A stretch of 64,000 nucleotides of DNA from Capitulum mitella. Taxonomy: Eukaryota > Arthropoda > Thecostraca > Pollicipedomorpha > Pollicipedidae. The notes beneath the pieces are model-generated. The model did no database searches, was not told the DNA's origin, and saw only the letters and a program-made list of their open reading frames with translations. The stretch covers positions 8,892,014-8,956,013 of the forward strand of contig CP099854.1 of assembly GCA_030062745.1 (NCBI GenBank), read 5' to 3'. Positions within the stretch are counted from its first letter, which is position 1. Each line of letters starts with the position of its first letter. Shown here in pieces: positions 1 to 11,411 of the stretch. A program made the translations under genes and the position numbers.

Positions 1-207
1 GGTAGTACCGACAGTGCCGGCGGTACCGGCCAATGAGTCGGTACCGCTGTTGGACCGGCAGCCGGCGGCGAGCCGGACCTCGTCGGGCCGGTGCGGCCTC
101 TGTGCCGGGCAACGTCCCGCTCCGAGGACCAGCTCCGGTCCCGCCCGACTGTAGGGTGGGCTCGAGCGGCAGTCGAGAACAACGCACCAGGGTTACAACG
201 ACCCTAA

Positions 208-561
208 GACAGCGGTACGCCGACGCCCTGTGCCGTCATCGGACGTCGACGCCTCAGGACTTCGCAACGTCATTCAGCGCTGCGTACATCCCTCCGTGCG
301 CTGAGACGAAAGGCGGCAAAAACAGGCCGATATCGCAGTCAACGTCAACATTCGGCTCCCGACCGTGAGTCCGAAGTCCGGCCCAGTCTCGGTCCGACCA
401 CCTCTCGGCAGAGCAACGGGCCGCTGCTGCCCGCGGCGCCAGCGGCAGGCCCATCACATCACAGCCCACCGCAGTCATCACCCAATGATCCGCCGTCCAC
501 GTCATCAGCCGGCGATCATCGGAGTTCCACCAGTTATCAGCTTTGCAAGTCGCCGAATTAG
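208..561 (+). other. Open frame, possibly a 3'-terminal exon
   Basis: This frame is open for 117 codons after a stop at 205-207 and has no ATG near its start. It first encodes an Arg-rich segment (GRRRLRTSQRHSALR, then RALRRKAAK) and then a Ser/Pro/His-rich tail ending LCKSPN before a TAG. The change from basic to Ser/Pro-rich composition and a possible acceptor near 258 (cgcctcag) would fit a last exon. The region is GC-rich and a chance frame is just as possible. I recognise no domain. The first 200 bases hold scattered GGTACCG motifs and nothing else I can name. Confidence 0.15.
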
Positions 562-1011
562 TTGAACGCTCAGTTGGAACCGATGACAATGTTTCTTCTA
601 TACTTCCATAGACGAAAGCATTCAAATGCATCATTGTGATATACAATACAGCGTTTATCAAGTAAAACCTTTGTGTTGTGATAGTACATAACTGCCCTTG
701 TCTCAGGTTAGTATAATCCGCTGGTTCTGCTACTCCGGAATTTCATGCTAACTCTCAACAGCGCTCTCCCATTCTTTCGTTCGTTCCTCCCAACGCAGCA
801 CGAGGCCAACTCTTCCACTCCTCCGTCAATCGTCTGTCGGCAGTTTCCGGTTTACTTCCCCACTCCCTCCTCCATCTCCGTTCGTTCGTCCCCCTCCGAG
901 TCTGGGCGCAACTCCCCACTCTTCTCTCCGGACCCCGAGTTTACGGCCAACTCTCCTCCACTCACCTCTCTGGAGTTTGAGGCTGACAGTGCCCTGCGAC
1001 AGGCGGAGACA
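562..1011. other. No gene recognised
   Basis: I see no convincing exon or RNA gene. From about 745 to 1000 the plus strand is C/T-rich (repeated ctcc, cccactcc), which opens a meaningless Ser/Pro-rich frame. Confidence 0.4.
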
Positions 1012-1099
1012 TTTCAGCACTGAAACACGGCAGACCATTTCAGTCAAACATTTCTGCGCTGAAACACGACATTTCGGGTTAGACATTTCAGAACTGAAA
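1012..1099. repeat. Three spaced palindromes TTTCAG-NN-CTGAAA
   Basis: Three near-identical 14-bp dyads lie at 1012-1025, 1051-1064 (TTTCTG variant) and 1086-1099. Each is followed by ACA and a short purine-rich spacer. The starts are 39 and 35 bases apart, so this is a short degenerate tandem array of a palindromic unit. Each dyad contains the TTTC-N-GAAA symmetry bound by several dimeric factors, but no function is shown. Confidence 0.7.
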
Positions 1100-1224
1100 C
1101 AAGACAGACCAGTTCAGCACAGCTGCCAGGAGCAGTGCTGGAAAAACCATCGTTTTCAGGTGTCAAGGAGCACCAAAAACTTTATACTCCAAGAAAAAAT
1201 TTTGCACTCCAAAATGGTTATTTG

Positions 1225-1434
1225 CCCCCCCCCCCCAAGAGACATGAATGTTCCCACTCAACCAGAGTTTGAAGTTTCCCAGCATCCCCCCCCCCCCGTT
1301 GATGCTTTAGCATTCATACTCGACTAATGCAGTACACTCCGAACCCACTGCCAGACGCCTTCTACCCCCCCCCCCGGTCAACAACTCCGCTGACCTACCA
1401 AGTAGACCCAGGAAACTAATTTGTCCCCCCCCCC
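1225..1434. repeat. Four poly-C tracts at regular spacing
   Basis: Runs of 12, 12, 11 and 10 C start at 1225, 1286, 1365 and 1425, about 60-80 bases apart. The sequences between them differ, apart from recurring 'actcc' words that also occur at 1180-1215 and 1515-1555. Runs this long may be miscounted in the assembly. Confidence 0.8.
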
Positions 1435-2000
1435 GCAAACGGAGTCGTTGGATCCGCCCTCCTCGCCACATATGTTTGCAAAGCACCTAATTAGTCCATG
1501 TTTCTCACATAAACGTATGGAATTTTACACTCCAAAAGAAAATTTGTACTCCAACACCAGGAAGAAAAACCTGGTTTCCAACACTGGCCAGGAGTGACCG
1601 AGTCACAGCAGGAGCCATAGCAGAAGTCACGGCAGAACTGGGAGTGGAACCGGGAGGCGAACGATTCTTTTTGCGAGCCAGAGCTGGCACTGGAGCAGTC
1701 TTCAACGGTAGGAGGGAGCGATTATCCTGGAGGGGAGACCGGTCGGGAACACTTCTTCGTGTCGGGAAAAAGTAACCAGTTGGACTTCGGATGCCAAATG
1801 GGACATGACACTCCGAACTGGCCAAATTTGGTCACACAGTACGTATTCAAAACCTATAAAAATGAGCTGATTTTGTCGTATAAAATCGTTACGTTTCGAA
1901 AGTACAGATCTACTCAATTCCGTCCGCTGATATCTCGTTCAGAAAACCTTACGCGCATCCATCCCGCCCCTGGCACTTGGCTCCGACCACGCCCTGCTAA
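1435..2000. other. No gene recognised
   Basis: Short open frames exist on both strands, but none has a domain signature, a splice context or a biased codon pattern that I would trust. Confidence 0.4.
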
Positions 2001-2034
2001 GCCGTTTTCTCACCTTCCTTGGTGGTGAGGTGGA

Positions 2035-2420
2035 TCACCTGCCGGTCGTTGACCTCCAGAATGACGTCACCCGCCTCCAACTGCAGACACGGAGGCCACC
2101 AGGTCATTCAGAGGTCACGCAAAGGTCATCAGTATGGCGTGATCCCAGGGGCCACGCAGAAGTGGAACTGATCGCCAGGTCACTCAAGTCGAATCGGTCG
2201 CAAAAAGCTGCGAAAGCTACTTGAAGGCCACGCGCCACTGCAACGCCAAGCATGTTATCCACCACTTGGAAAGCTTAACGGATGGCATATGCCCAGGTCG
2301 CACAGGCCATTCACGGGTCACAAAGGCCACACAAGATATATCCCGTCATCGATCTCGCAGAGGTCATCGCTGGGGGATTCCCTGGTGGTAGCTATCTCAC
2401 ATGTGTGAGCCGACGGCACA
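2035..2420. repeat. Degenerate AGGTCA-containing repeat tract
   Basis: The stretch repeats diverged copies of a unit like cAGGTCAttcA/gAGGTCAcgcA/aAGGTCAtc, at roughly 11-20 base intervals. Later units decay to 'caggtcac', 'aggccac' and 'gaggtcatcgc'. It shares its core hexamer with the 54-57 kb foldback array and with families A and B. Confidence 0.5.
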
Positions 2421-4271
2421 CAAATCCGAGGGGATCGCTGGGTAGCGCAAACGGCAGACAGGGCCAAGGAAAACCAACGAATCGGTTTGTTCCGTGGACC
2501 ACGTGACATTTCGGCGGCGGTCAAAACACAGACGGCAGCCTGCAATGCCAGGGAATGGGCGTTGGGATATAGGAGCATTCGGTTCGGCAATCGTCCACTG
2601 GAACGCGTCAGAAGGCAAGTCAACGGTAACAGGTTATTCAAATCCAGTTCGGCCCGTCATTCGCGGCCTGCGCGTAGACACGAGATTTGAAAACGCTGTA
2701 ACAAAGTTCACGCCATGGCTTTCGAGTTCCCGTATCTGGAGACCTCCAAATTTCAATGTTTTATAGATTTCTCTACACCTTGGAGACTTTTCTTCTATTT
2801 TTAGACTTAAGACTTTCTATGGCTACCAGACGCCTTCAGCTCTAGTTCTCAGAGTCGCCACCGACGGGGAAATCACACAAAGACGTCTGAAGGCCTCAAG
2901 TACATCAATCGTGCCGCTCGGTGAATCATATCCGTCATGTTTAACGATCCTTCCTTTTCTAACCTTAAAACAGCTTAAGCCCGCGGAAACTTCTGAGCTC
3001 CTCCATCCGTCTTACATCAGCCGTTTTTTTTTTTTTTTTTTTTTTACTTCCGAGCGTTCTCACGCCCGTTCACTTTTTAGTCTTTCCAGTCTTTCCAGAA
3101 GATTCGGATTCCAAAACACCTCCTAACTAGATGCATATGATATCATAACTGCATTATCCCCTTCCATCATTTCCGTTTGTAGACAGTACATCAGCGGGGC
3201 CCGGTTTCGCTCAGTATCTATGTCTAGACGCTGCGCTCTGTTTCATCAATCCGGCTCAACATACGGCGGATCCCGTGGCGCTCGTGACGTAGTGAAGTGC
3301 TAATGCCGTGAGTGGCTAGTGTTCGACGTCAAAAATATAGGTGGTGAAAGTAGAAGGAAGTACTATGCGTCTGAAGAATGAACGAAGACCTCACATTGGG
3401 AGTAGAATTGAAGTCATTGAAGATGAACGAACACCTCATTGGCAAGACCAACTTGTAAAAAGAGAAGTGTCCAGTGGGGAGAAATACTGGCACAGACGAG
3501 ATCGTCAAAGCAAGGCTATCACGCACGGCAGAAAATTCTGTTACAAAAGCTTCTGCGTGGCGAATTAGAAAGCAGCGCCTCCGATTGAAAGGTTTCGGGT
3601 CCGAAGCTCGCTGCGCCGTATTCGATAATCCTGGAATTACCGAAACTGCTACATCGATGTAGCCGCCAATGTCGCGATCTTACGTCATAAGCATCCAGCC
3701 AATGCGCCACAGGTAATGATGTGTGAATGCGTACCACACCAATCTGACGCACCTTTGCAACACCTGTTTTTGAAGCACGACTGGCACTGGAGAACGGAGC
3801 CCTTGGCGCCACTAGAACACGAGAGGCCACAGCTTTTCCGGCCCGGAATTCGGAGCGCCGGGCCAGGCCAGAGCAAGGCGGCGGAGTTCGGCGACGACCG
3901 TGGGCGGGGGCCGGCCGCACACGCCCCCCCCCCCTTCCCCCCGTCCTCGTGCTCCGATCGCCCTGCACCGTTCTCGATTCCGAGTCCATTCAGCGGGTGT
4001 CACGTTCGTCGCGAATAGCGATTGGAATCGATTCACGAGGCAGCCAGAGTCAGAATCGAATCGCAGATTTGTTGATATTAAATCATCAGACCGGAACTGA
4101 ATCCATCCGCTTTTTTACACGCTTCTTTGAATCGGAATAACAATCGATTCCCAGCTTAGTGAAACAGGCGGTAAATCGATTTACTTTCGCTGAAACACGC
4201 ACAAGCGATCAGCACAAGTTGGACCGGAGATACCCGCCGAACCTCCGACCGACCGCACCGGCCGCGTTGGT
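2421..4271. other. No gene recognised; poly-T at 3024-3045
   Basis: A run of 22 T lies at 3024-3045. The region from 3960 to 4150 is rich in GATTC/GAATC words. The part around 3900-3945 is GC-rich with poly-C. I found no gene I could support. Confidence 0.4.
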
Positions 4272-4353
4272 CAACCAACCAACCAACCAACACGGCCAAC
4301 CAACCAACCAACCAACCAACACAACCAGCCAACCAACCAACCAACCAACCACC
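4272..4353. repeat. (CCAA)n microsatellite
   Basis: Three blocks of pure CCAA repeats are separated by short interruptions (cacggc, cacaaccag). They are read in all frames as NQPT-type or GWLVGW-type peptides, which explains the Trp/Leu-rich minus-strand open frames here. Confidence 0.95.
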
Positions 4354-4683
4354 AGCAGCCGGCCGGCCCGCGCAGACGCACCGTCGGCGACCCTCTCAGA
4401 CGCTCCCGAACAAAGGGCGGACCGACTGTGGCGTCCGCCAATGAGTCTGCCGAACGTAAGACCCGTCGCAAGTGGCGCCTGTCGCACGTTGTCGCCGCCA
4501 CGTGCTGTGTCCGCGACAGACGCCTGCGCCCGTGACCGTGCCTCTTACCGTGATGTACATTGTCTGTACATGCGCGTGTCTGCTATGTGCCACGCCTGCG
4601 ACACAAACCCGTGTCCATACTGTGTTGTCTGCGAAACGTCCCCGCGCCTTTGACGCGTTGCGCCCGCGATGAGTCACGACGGC

Positions 4684-4758
4684 GCAGCGGAACACCTGTG
4701 AAGGTGTTCCGCTGCCCGGTGTTCCGCTGCGCCGTCGCCGCGACGGAACACCGGGCAG
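4684..4758. repeat. Tandem pair of strong hairpins
   Basis: The first hairpin has perfect 14-bp arms at 4684-4697 and 4702-4715 around the tetraloop GTGA. The second has perfect 15-bp arms at 4712-4726 and 4744-4758 around a 17-nt loop. Both use the same core, GGAACACC and its complement, so the two hairpins overlap by four bases and could exchange arms. Confidence 0.9.
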
Positions 4759-4773
4759 CAGAACACAGCGTGC

Positions 4774-4788
4774 GGGGGGGGGGGGGGG
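4774..4788. repeat. Poly-G tract (15 G)
   Basis: A 15-base run of G follows the hairpin pair directly. It may be a length-uncertain site in the assembly. Confidence 0.9.
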
Positions 4789-4869
4789 CCTGACCGCAGC
4801 ACGATGGGGCGGTGGGGCAGCACGGAAGCCGCGACAGGAAAACTACCGGCCACACCAGAGGGAAGACGG

Positions 4870-5045
4870 CACAGGATGAGCAGCAGGAGCAGACGGCAGG
4901 AGCAGGAACAGAAGCAGACTGCAGGAGCACGAGCAGACAGTAGCATAAACAAGAACAGGAGTTGACTGCAGAAGCAGACTGCAAGAGCAGGAGCAGGAGC
5001 AGGAGCAGGAATATGCCCAGGAGCAGGAGCAGGAGCAGGAGCAAG
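4870..5045. repeat. (GGAGCA)n minisatellite
   Basis: Units of GGAGCA with variants (ggcagg, agactgc) run through this stretch and become pure at 4985-5045. The minus strand reads as Cys/Ser/Leu-rich peptides that look like a membrane protein but are artefacts of the repeat. Confidence 0.9.
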
Positions 5046-5099
5046 ACAACACTGGCAGCTGGGAGAGACAAGGGAGCTCGATCTAGCAAAACAGCCAAA

Positions 5100-7250
5100 A
5101 CATGATCAAAACTAGATGGCCCGGGCACCAATACATGATTGCATCACCTATGAATGCAGTACAGGTGCTGCTGTTTTGTAACGAGGTCCTGTGAAAAGGC
5201 ATAACAGAATGTCTTCCCAATCAGAATGCAGCAAGAAATGCCAACCCAACATCACCAAAACATGTAATCTGGCACTAAACATTACACACTGCTTTCTTCT
5301 CATGCAACAGTTTGTACAATGCCAGTATGCTGACTGTTTCCACATTTAGCAATGCACAATGGAATGTGCTAGTAATGTCAACTATGGCCCATTTTCTGTT
5401 CATGACAATGCATCATTTCTTCAATGCAAACTGTCATATCATACCAGCTTATATAAGAATAACAACAGTAATCAGTAGTTCTGGTATGTTGCTGAATGAC
5501 ACAAATTTTCTGCCAATAAAAACTGACCCTAACAAATTCAAAGAAAATGCTACAGATTAAATGCAACAGGAGTGTTTTTTTCTTTCCAACAACCCTGAAA
5601 TCCATATATGTTATTAATAGCTTCAAACACAAACACATACATCAGAAGATATCAAAATTATCCATAAAATCACACTTTGATTTAGAAAAAATGCACTATC
5701 ATGAAAGAACAACAATTTAAAACAAAAAAGTCAGTCTAAAGCATTGATAGCATCAAGCTTTGGGAAGCATGCTTTAAAAGTGATATGAAATTCCTGAACA
5801 TTTTCACATGACTGCATGATCATTCTCATTGCAATCATAATGCAATTCTGGACTTCAGAGTATGAAATTACATGTTTTTCTGGTGCAACTCATACCATGA
5901 CATCTTTTCCGCTGCAATAAGTGGAGGATTTAAAATGGCCCACACACACAGAGTTGAACAATGGCAGGATTAAGGAACTGCCTAACCTCAAGGTTGGCAG
6001 ACATGCTGAATGAGTGCTGCTGTTGAAATACTGCCAACATGATCTAATCCAGCCTGTCCCTCTCCCCTGAATGCACTCTGTGACAAAAAACAAAACCTCA
6101 ATTCAGAGCCTACCCAAAGAACCAAAAAACAAATCCTCCATAACCATCGACAGATTTGAACTGGTAAAAAAGTCAGGCACCCAGAAGCATTTTGTTATCA
6201 GTTACACATCTCTTTGTAACAATACTTAGTGTTCACATACATTATATGTCCGCTACATGTTATTTGTTGCACGTCACCCATGCGATGTCCATCAACAACA
6301 CTGCTGATGAAGCACTGCTGTGGAAATACTTAACAAAAGCCAGCCCACTTAAATAGTGGAATGATTATCCTAGTCCATGGCTTTCTGATCTTCATAACCT
6401 TTAAGAACACTTTTGGAGTCTTTTACTGCTTAAGAAATATTAGTCTTTTGTAATGACAGAATATTAAAATAATATGGCAAAACTAAGGTAGATACATAAT
6501 TACTTTCAAAATGCACTCAGATATTCTCAACACATTAAACCTTTATAAAATACGCAAAACAAGATATTTACTTCCTGCTGTCTGTAGAACTATGAATGGA
6601 CCATGAAACTCCTATTCTGACAGCAAAGTGGTAGACATTTAAGTCCCACACATCAATATCAGTATGCATGGGAACAACTAGTATGCATTAGTTTTCAGTT
6701 GATGGCAATCCACAACATCCTCCAGCAAGTCCGTTCCTAACTTCTCAACACTACTTTCTGATCTAATCTGATCACAAACAACCTTTTGATTCCTCCTTTC
6801 CCCACCTTTCTGATCATTGATGATCACCTTTCCGGTACCATCAACTCACGGAAGTGTGGACCTAAAGGCAGCAGGCTCAAACACACATCTCAAATGCAGC
6901 TTCAAAATTTTGCATAAGAGCACATCAGTGTGAGAGCCAATATACTTGCCTCTCACAGATTCACCAAAAATGATTCAGACTGGTGTGGTCAAGCCAAAGC
7001 AAAGCAACATGTGGCAATATGCCTTCAGCTGCAACCAAAATTACAAATGAGCAGAACAAATTACTCAGTTCATTGTAAAACATAAAGTGCCAATGAATGC
7101 AAAGTTTGCCCAAATAGTCATTTTATTTAAGCACGGAACAAGTCTCCATGTAAAAAAAATGCGATATTCCCCAGTTTACCAACAGTATATGGTTTGTTTT
7201 TGAGAGATTTGTTTGCTGTGGGTAGGGATGAAAACCCCTTGGGCTGAATC
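5100..7250. other. AT-rich stretch, probable intron or intergenic DNA
   Basis: About 2.1 kb of AT-rich sequence has no open frame longer than ~85 codons. It differs from its GC-richer left neighbour and contains none of the repeat families seen elsewhere in the window. It lies downstream of the minus-strand PDZ exon, so it could be the first intron of that gene. That placement is inference. Confidence 0.4.
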
Positions 7251-7406
7251 ATCGTCGTCTGGACTCAAATGTGTCTCGTCGGGCATCAGTCAGTCGTTCG
7301 TCGTTTACACGAGGATACCAAACCTTTCGCAAAATGCGAGCGCCGGTACGCCGCAATTGAAACCACCGCGGCCCGCCCACTTTCTGAGCCGACCCCAGCC
7401 ACTGAC

Positions 7407-7550
7407 CTGTCCACAGGCCGACGCGGGGGAGTCATCGATGATGTCGTAAACGATGGGTGGTAATTCAGACCCGGATCCACCCAAAATCGAGAAGCCGAAG
7501 CCATGGGATTCGCTGCGCTTAAGTTCCACACACCGCACCTCCTGCGCCAT
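7407..7550 (-). CDS. First coding exon of a PDZ-domain protein (partial)
   Basis: The exon starts at an ATG in good context (GAAATATGG) and runs exactly 48 codons, in phase 0, to the donor CAG|GTCAGT at 7407/7406. It encodes the first half of a PDZ domain, a module that binds C-terminal peptides of membrane or scaffold proteins. Strand beta-1 is RCVELKR (6-12). The carboxylate-binding loop and beta-2 are HGFGFSILGG (16-25), with the diagnostic GFGF. Beta-3 is PPIVYDIID (31-39), and the start of helix A is SPASACGQ. The missing part (the GD-I-L-VNG segment and helix B) must lie in the next exon, to the left, which I did not find. A domain starting within six residues of the initiator suggests a PDZ-first protein. 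Which PDZ gene it is cannot be told from this half domain. Confidence 0.7.
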
Positions 7551-7559
7551 ATTTCACTT

Positions 7560-9585
7560 TGTTGATGTCAAAATAGCACTTTGGTTGTCGGGAGTTCGAA
7601 ATTGAATGCCATTTTGAATTACGTTGTTCTGGGCAAAAATAAATATTAACTGCGCATTCATGCTACTGCATATTTTTGCCATTTTATTTTTTTCCTAAGT
7701 ATGTTCTAGAAATTGAAGGTGTCAACATTTTGTTGGCTCTAATTTACTAAAGTTTCATGCTTCAAGCTTCTCTCATCGCCGCCAGGTGTCCCTAGCTCCC
7801 GGACTCGGTGGTGTCGAGTTTCGAGAACAGAGATTTGGGCATGATATGCTTCCATCAGGAGCGTAGGATCGTCTAGAACGAAATGTGTGGGATTGGAGCG
7901 AAGTCGATTTCTTCCTTAGGGCTAATGCAAAACCCCCAAAAAGTTGGGGTTATGTCCCTCCCCGTCCCGTTCCGACAGGTCCATGCGGCATTCATTGGTC
8001 ACGGGAGGCATTGCCGCGTCATCCGGTGAATCACAAGAAATACGGGTGACTGCTGATGACTGGCAAGCCGCAGTTTTGGCTGTGAGCGGAGTATCGGTGA
8101 CTGCGAGCGCGAACAAGAACAATGCTAAGAGTGGATCCAGCCCACTAATTTGGAAGGGGCCAAGCAAGGTTGTTTTCAACAACGGAGTTGGCATGGCTGG
8201 AGATTTAAGAAAATTATTGGGAGGGGGTCCACATAGGATTTCAGACCATTGCTTTCCAGTGGTTGTCATAGGCCTAATATGAAAACCTTAAATATGGGTG
8301 ATCTGGAGCCCCCAATGCCTCCTTTCCCCCTGCATCGCCACGCATGGGAGTGGGGACAGTGTGACATTCTGAATTCAAACATTCGTAGTTTGCTGAATGG
8401 CACAGCATGTCACCAAATGGACAACTCGCACCGTATTCTGACTACCTTATTTTGCGTAAAAGAAGAAAAATATTGACGAAAAAAGACTGAACTCCGAAAC
8501 AGCTCCCTCTGACTTCGACTACACGTAGCCACAAGCAGGGGCGTAGGAGGCGGGGGCAGGGGAAAACTGCCCCTACCCGCAACTTAATGCAACATTTAAC
8601 AGTGGCCAGGGGCGTCGATTTCTGTAAATGATTGGAGTGGCCGAGCCCAGGGCCCGACAACCTACCCTCCCCCCAAATGTGGATTTCTCAACGGGTTTAG
8701 CCCATTTTATTTTGACTGACGGAAGTTTACAGGCTTTTTATTGCTCTTTATAAAAAACGCATTTTTACCCATGTATATAGGTGTATATGCATATAAATCG
8801 AAGGCAGTTCTTTACTTTCTGGTTATCTCTTATCTATCTCGGCTGCTCTTTTCGTCATTATTCATTTTGCTTCAAAACCGGCAGGAAATATTGGAGGGGC
8901 CCAAACCAACACTGGGTGGGTCCAAATCAACATTGGGTGGGCCAGGGCAAATCAAATCAAATCAAAAGAATACAAATCGACACCCCTGACATTGGCTATG
9001 GCGTATACATACATACTATATCATACAACCTATGATGGTACTTAAAAAGGAACGATGTAAAAAATCACTTTTGCCCCACTCCAGCTCTACAGAGGTTCCT
9101 CCGCTACTGGCCACAAAGCTATCGTTTTGGAGTAAGAGTCCGATGTTGCGTTTGGTTCATTTTAGTCGTAAGGTTGCCTGGCGTCACCCAAAAGCGTATA
9201 AGAGTACATTTCTCTCAGTCATGTTCCTTTCCAGGGCAGACGGTTTGGCGCATCCAAATTGATTGATTCATATTGTTTTTAGAGGCGTGCCTCGACCTAT
9301 TACTCATTATGCGCCACATGTAAAGTCTGCGTGAGCTACGTTACGTTAGAATGTATGTGGTGATTTTGAAGGCAGTGCAAGTGTTTCATGTAACATTATA
9401 GGGTGAAAGAGTGGTGGATACAAGTGCTTTTACGTTGGGTTGTATGTGTGTGAGCGAAATTTAGATGCCGCTTACTGAATATCGGCATGGTGTGGGGCCT
9501 CTGTGAAGCGGAGGCAAGAAGCGCAGGGGGGAAGAAGAAGGGAGTCGTAGCCTCTACTGCTGTCAGTTACGTTAGTTTAAGCCCC
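7560..9585. other. No gene recognised; old repeat debris
   Basis: The region contains G-rich phrases typical of decayed transposons (around 8215-8230, 8535-8570 and 8605-8690) and a short tandem 'ccaaaycaacaytgggtggg' at 8899-8945, followed by (CAAAT)n. The frames open on both strands at 7920-8280 overlap each other and show no domain. Confidence 0.4.
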
Positions 9586-10010
9586 CCTGAAAAAAACAAA
9601 AAAATTTAGGCTATGCTTACGTTTGGTTTTGCCAAGGTGCCGGCACATGGCCTTCTCCTCACGAAAAGCACCGAGGGGTCTTTATCGTGCAGGCCAGGAG
9701 GAGATTGCCCACACCGCCTCTCACGCTGGCTAAGCGTTCACCCTATCACGCCGGGTGTTGCGGAGGAAAGGAAGGAGTGAGGAGGATTTGCAGTGTTGTG
9801 TAGTGGATATGTCGTGTAGTGTAACGGTGCTGGCTGTTGGTGGCTTGAACGGGTAGGCCGCGCGGTCCCCACGGCTGCCTCTGTGCGCGCGGGCGGGGCC
9901 CGGGACAGATTGACCAGTAAATAAAACGCGCGATCCTGGTCAAGTTCCCGTGAGGCAGATCGCCGATACTGGTAGTGGGCGGTACTGTTTGTTGTCGGGC
10001 AAATGTTGTG

Positions 10011-11000
10011 TTACAGTTCCCTTGCTAGGTGTGCGTCATTTAGATATTTTAATAGTAGTTGCAGCAGGTCTGGGTTTTGGTTACCCAGGAGGGTGCTCAG
10101 GGTGAGCTGAATTTTCTTTTGTTGGCAGAAGGCCTTAATGGGTCGTCTTTGTGCTCCAAAATCCCTACATTCCAGCAGGAGGTGACTAACGTTAAGTGGT
10201 GTGTTGCAGCTGTTGCATTGTGGCATTTAGTAAGAGCCGTCCTCTAAGATTGGTTGTGCGTATTTTGTGCGACCCCTTCTAAGTCTGGTGAGGACGACTT
10301 CTGGACGCCGGCACTTTTGATTTGAAGTGTCCCAGGCGTCAAGTGTGGGTCTGATGCCGTACAGGTGTCCGTGGTGGTTTTGTGTCCAGTTCCTCTGTTG
10401 GTTTCGAAGGATGTGTTATTGCAGGGCTGCCTTGCAGTCGTCTAGTGAAAATTTCATGTCAAAGCATGTGTCAGATGCTAGTGATTGTTTCGCAATCTGG
10501 TCTGCTCGCTCGTTGCCTCTGATGTTTGCGTGTCCCGGTGTCCAAAGGAATGAAATGTTGTTTACGTTAGGGGACACTTGCTGTTGTATACAGTCAATGA
10601 TGTGGTGTGATGGATCGGCCGTATTGCTGATGGCCTGAAGTACTGATTTTAAGCCGGAGCAGAGAACGACGTTAACCAGATTGTGCCTGATTTTCATGCG
10701 AATGGATATCATGATGGCCATGGCCTCTGCAGTGAAGATCGATGTTTGGTCTGGGAGGCGGTTGCCGAGCTCGAAGCCAGGCGATGAGAGTCCAAATCCG
10801 ACTTTGTCGTCAATTTTGGACCCGTCTGTGTATATGAATGATTTGTGGTTGTTGACAGTGATGTACTCGTGGAACTTGGCGAGTATTTCTGTTTGTGTTA
10901 CGTCCGTTTTTCGTTCTGTGAGTAGGTATTCTACGGTGGGTGGCTTGTGAATCCAGAATGGCCTGAGGGGCGGTCTGGGTGCAGTGGGCAGTACTGCAAA
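10011..11000 (-). pseudogene. LINE ORF2 3' half: RNase H and zinc knuckle
   Basis: Reading leftward, the frame gives SFIYTDGSKIDDKVGFGL, the first RNase H catalytic Asp in YTDGS. Next come IFTAEAMAI (the Glu of the second motif) and SVLQAI, where the expected Asp of the SDS motif has become CSG. WTPGHANIRGNERADQIAK follows, the classic W.PGH...GNE.AD ending. The final frame has CNSCNTPLNVSHLLLEC, a C-x2-C-x8-H-x4-C knuckle common at the end of this LINE type. The lost Asp and the absent RT confirm a dead copy. Confidence 0.8.
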
Positions 11001-11411
11001 CTGAAGGTCTGCCAGAGCCGTGCTTATATGAACGTGAAATGGTGGGCGTTTGCGTGCTGCACGGCTCTTCTCCAGTTTGCGTTTGCCGCGAGTGTTTGAA
11101 GTGAGGTTGTTAGTGTTGTGTCGTAAATGTGGTTTGCGGATACGTTGGTGTAATGAGTTTTGAAGTGTTCCACGACGTCGCCAGGTTCTGATTGTTTATT
11201 GTCAGTTGTGGAAAGGGACCTGGCGGAGGGCGTTTGAGGTGGAAGTGTTTCATGAGGGTCCAAGTGGTGCCTGTGAGTGTAAAACGATTGAATGTGGATG
11301 CGTGTTCTTGCCAAGATGATCTCCTCGGTCCACGTATGGTTGAGCGACAGAGTGCTTTTGTTCGGCGGGACTCCAGAAGATGCGCTTCGCACATTACCCT
11401 TTTGTACCGCT

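Noticed and set aside
4156-4501. Trp/Gly/Leu-rich minus-strand frames (GWLVGW)
   Set aside because: Translations of the CCAA microsatellite.
4583-5131. Cys/Leu/Ser-rich minus-strand frame that looks like a membrane protein
   Set aside because: Produced by the GGAGCA minisatellite and flanking low-complexity sequence.
7213-7463. Plus-strand frames over the PDZ exon
   Set aside because: Shadows of the minus-strand PDZ coding exon and its splice donor region.
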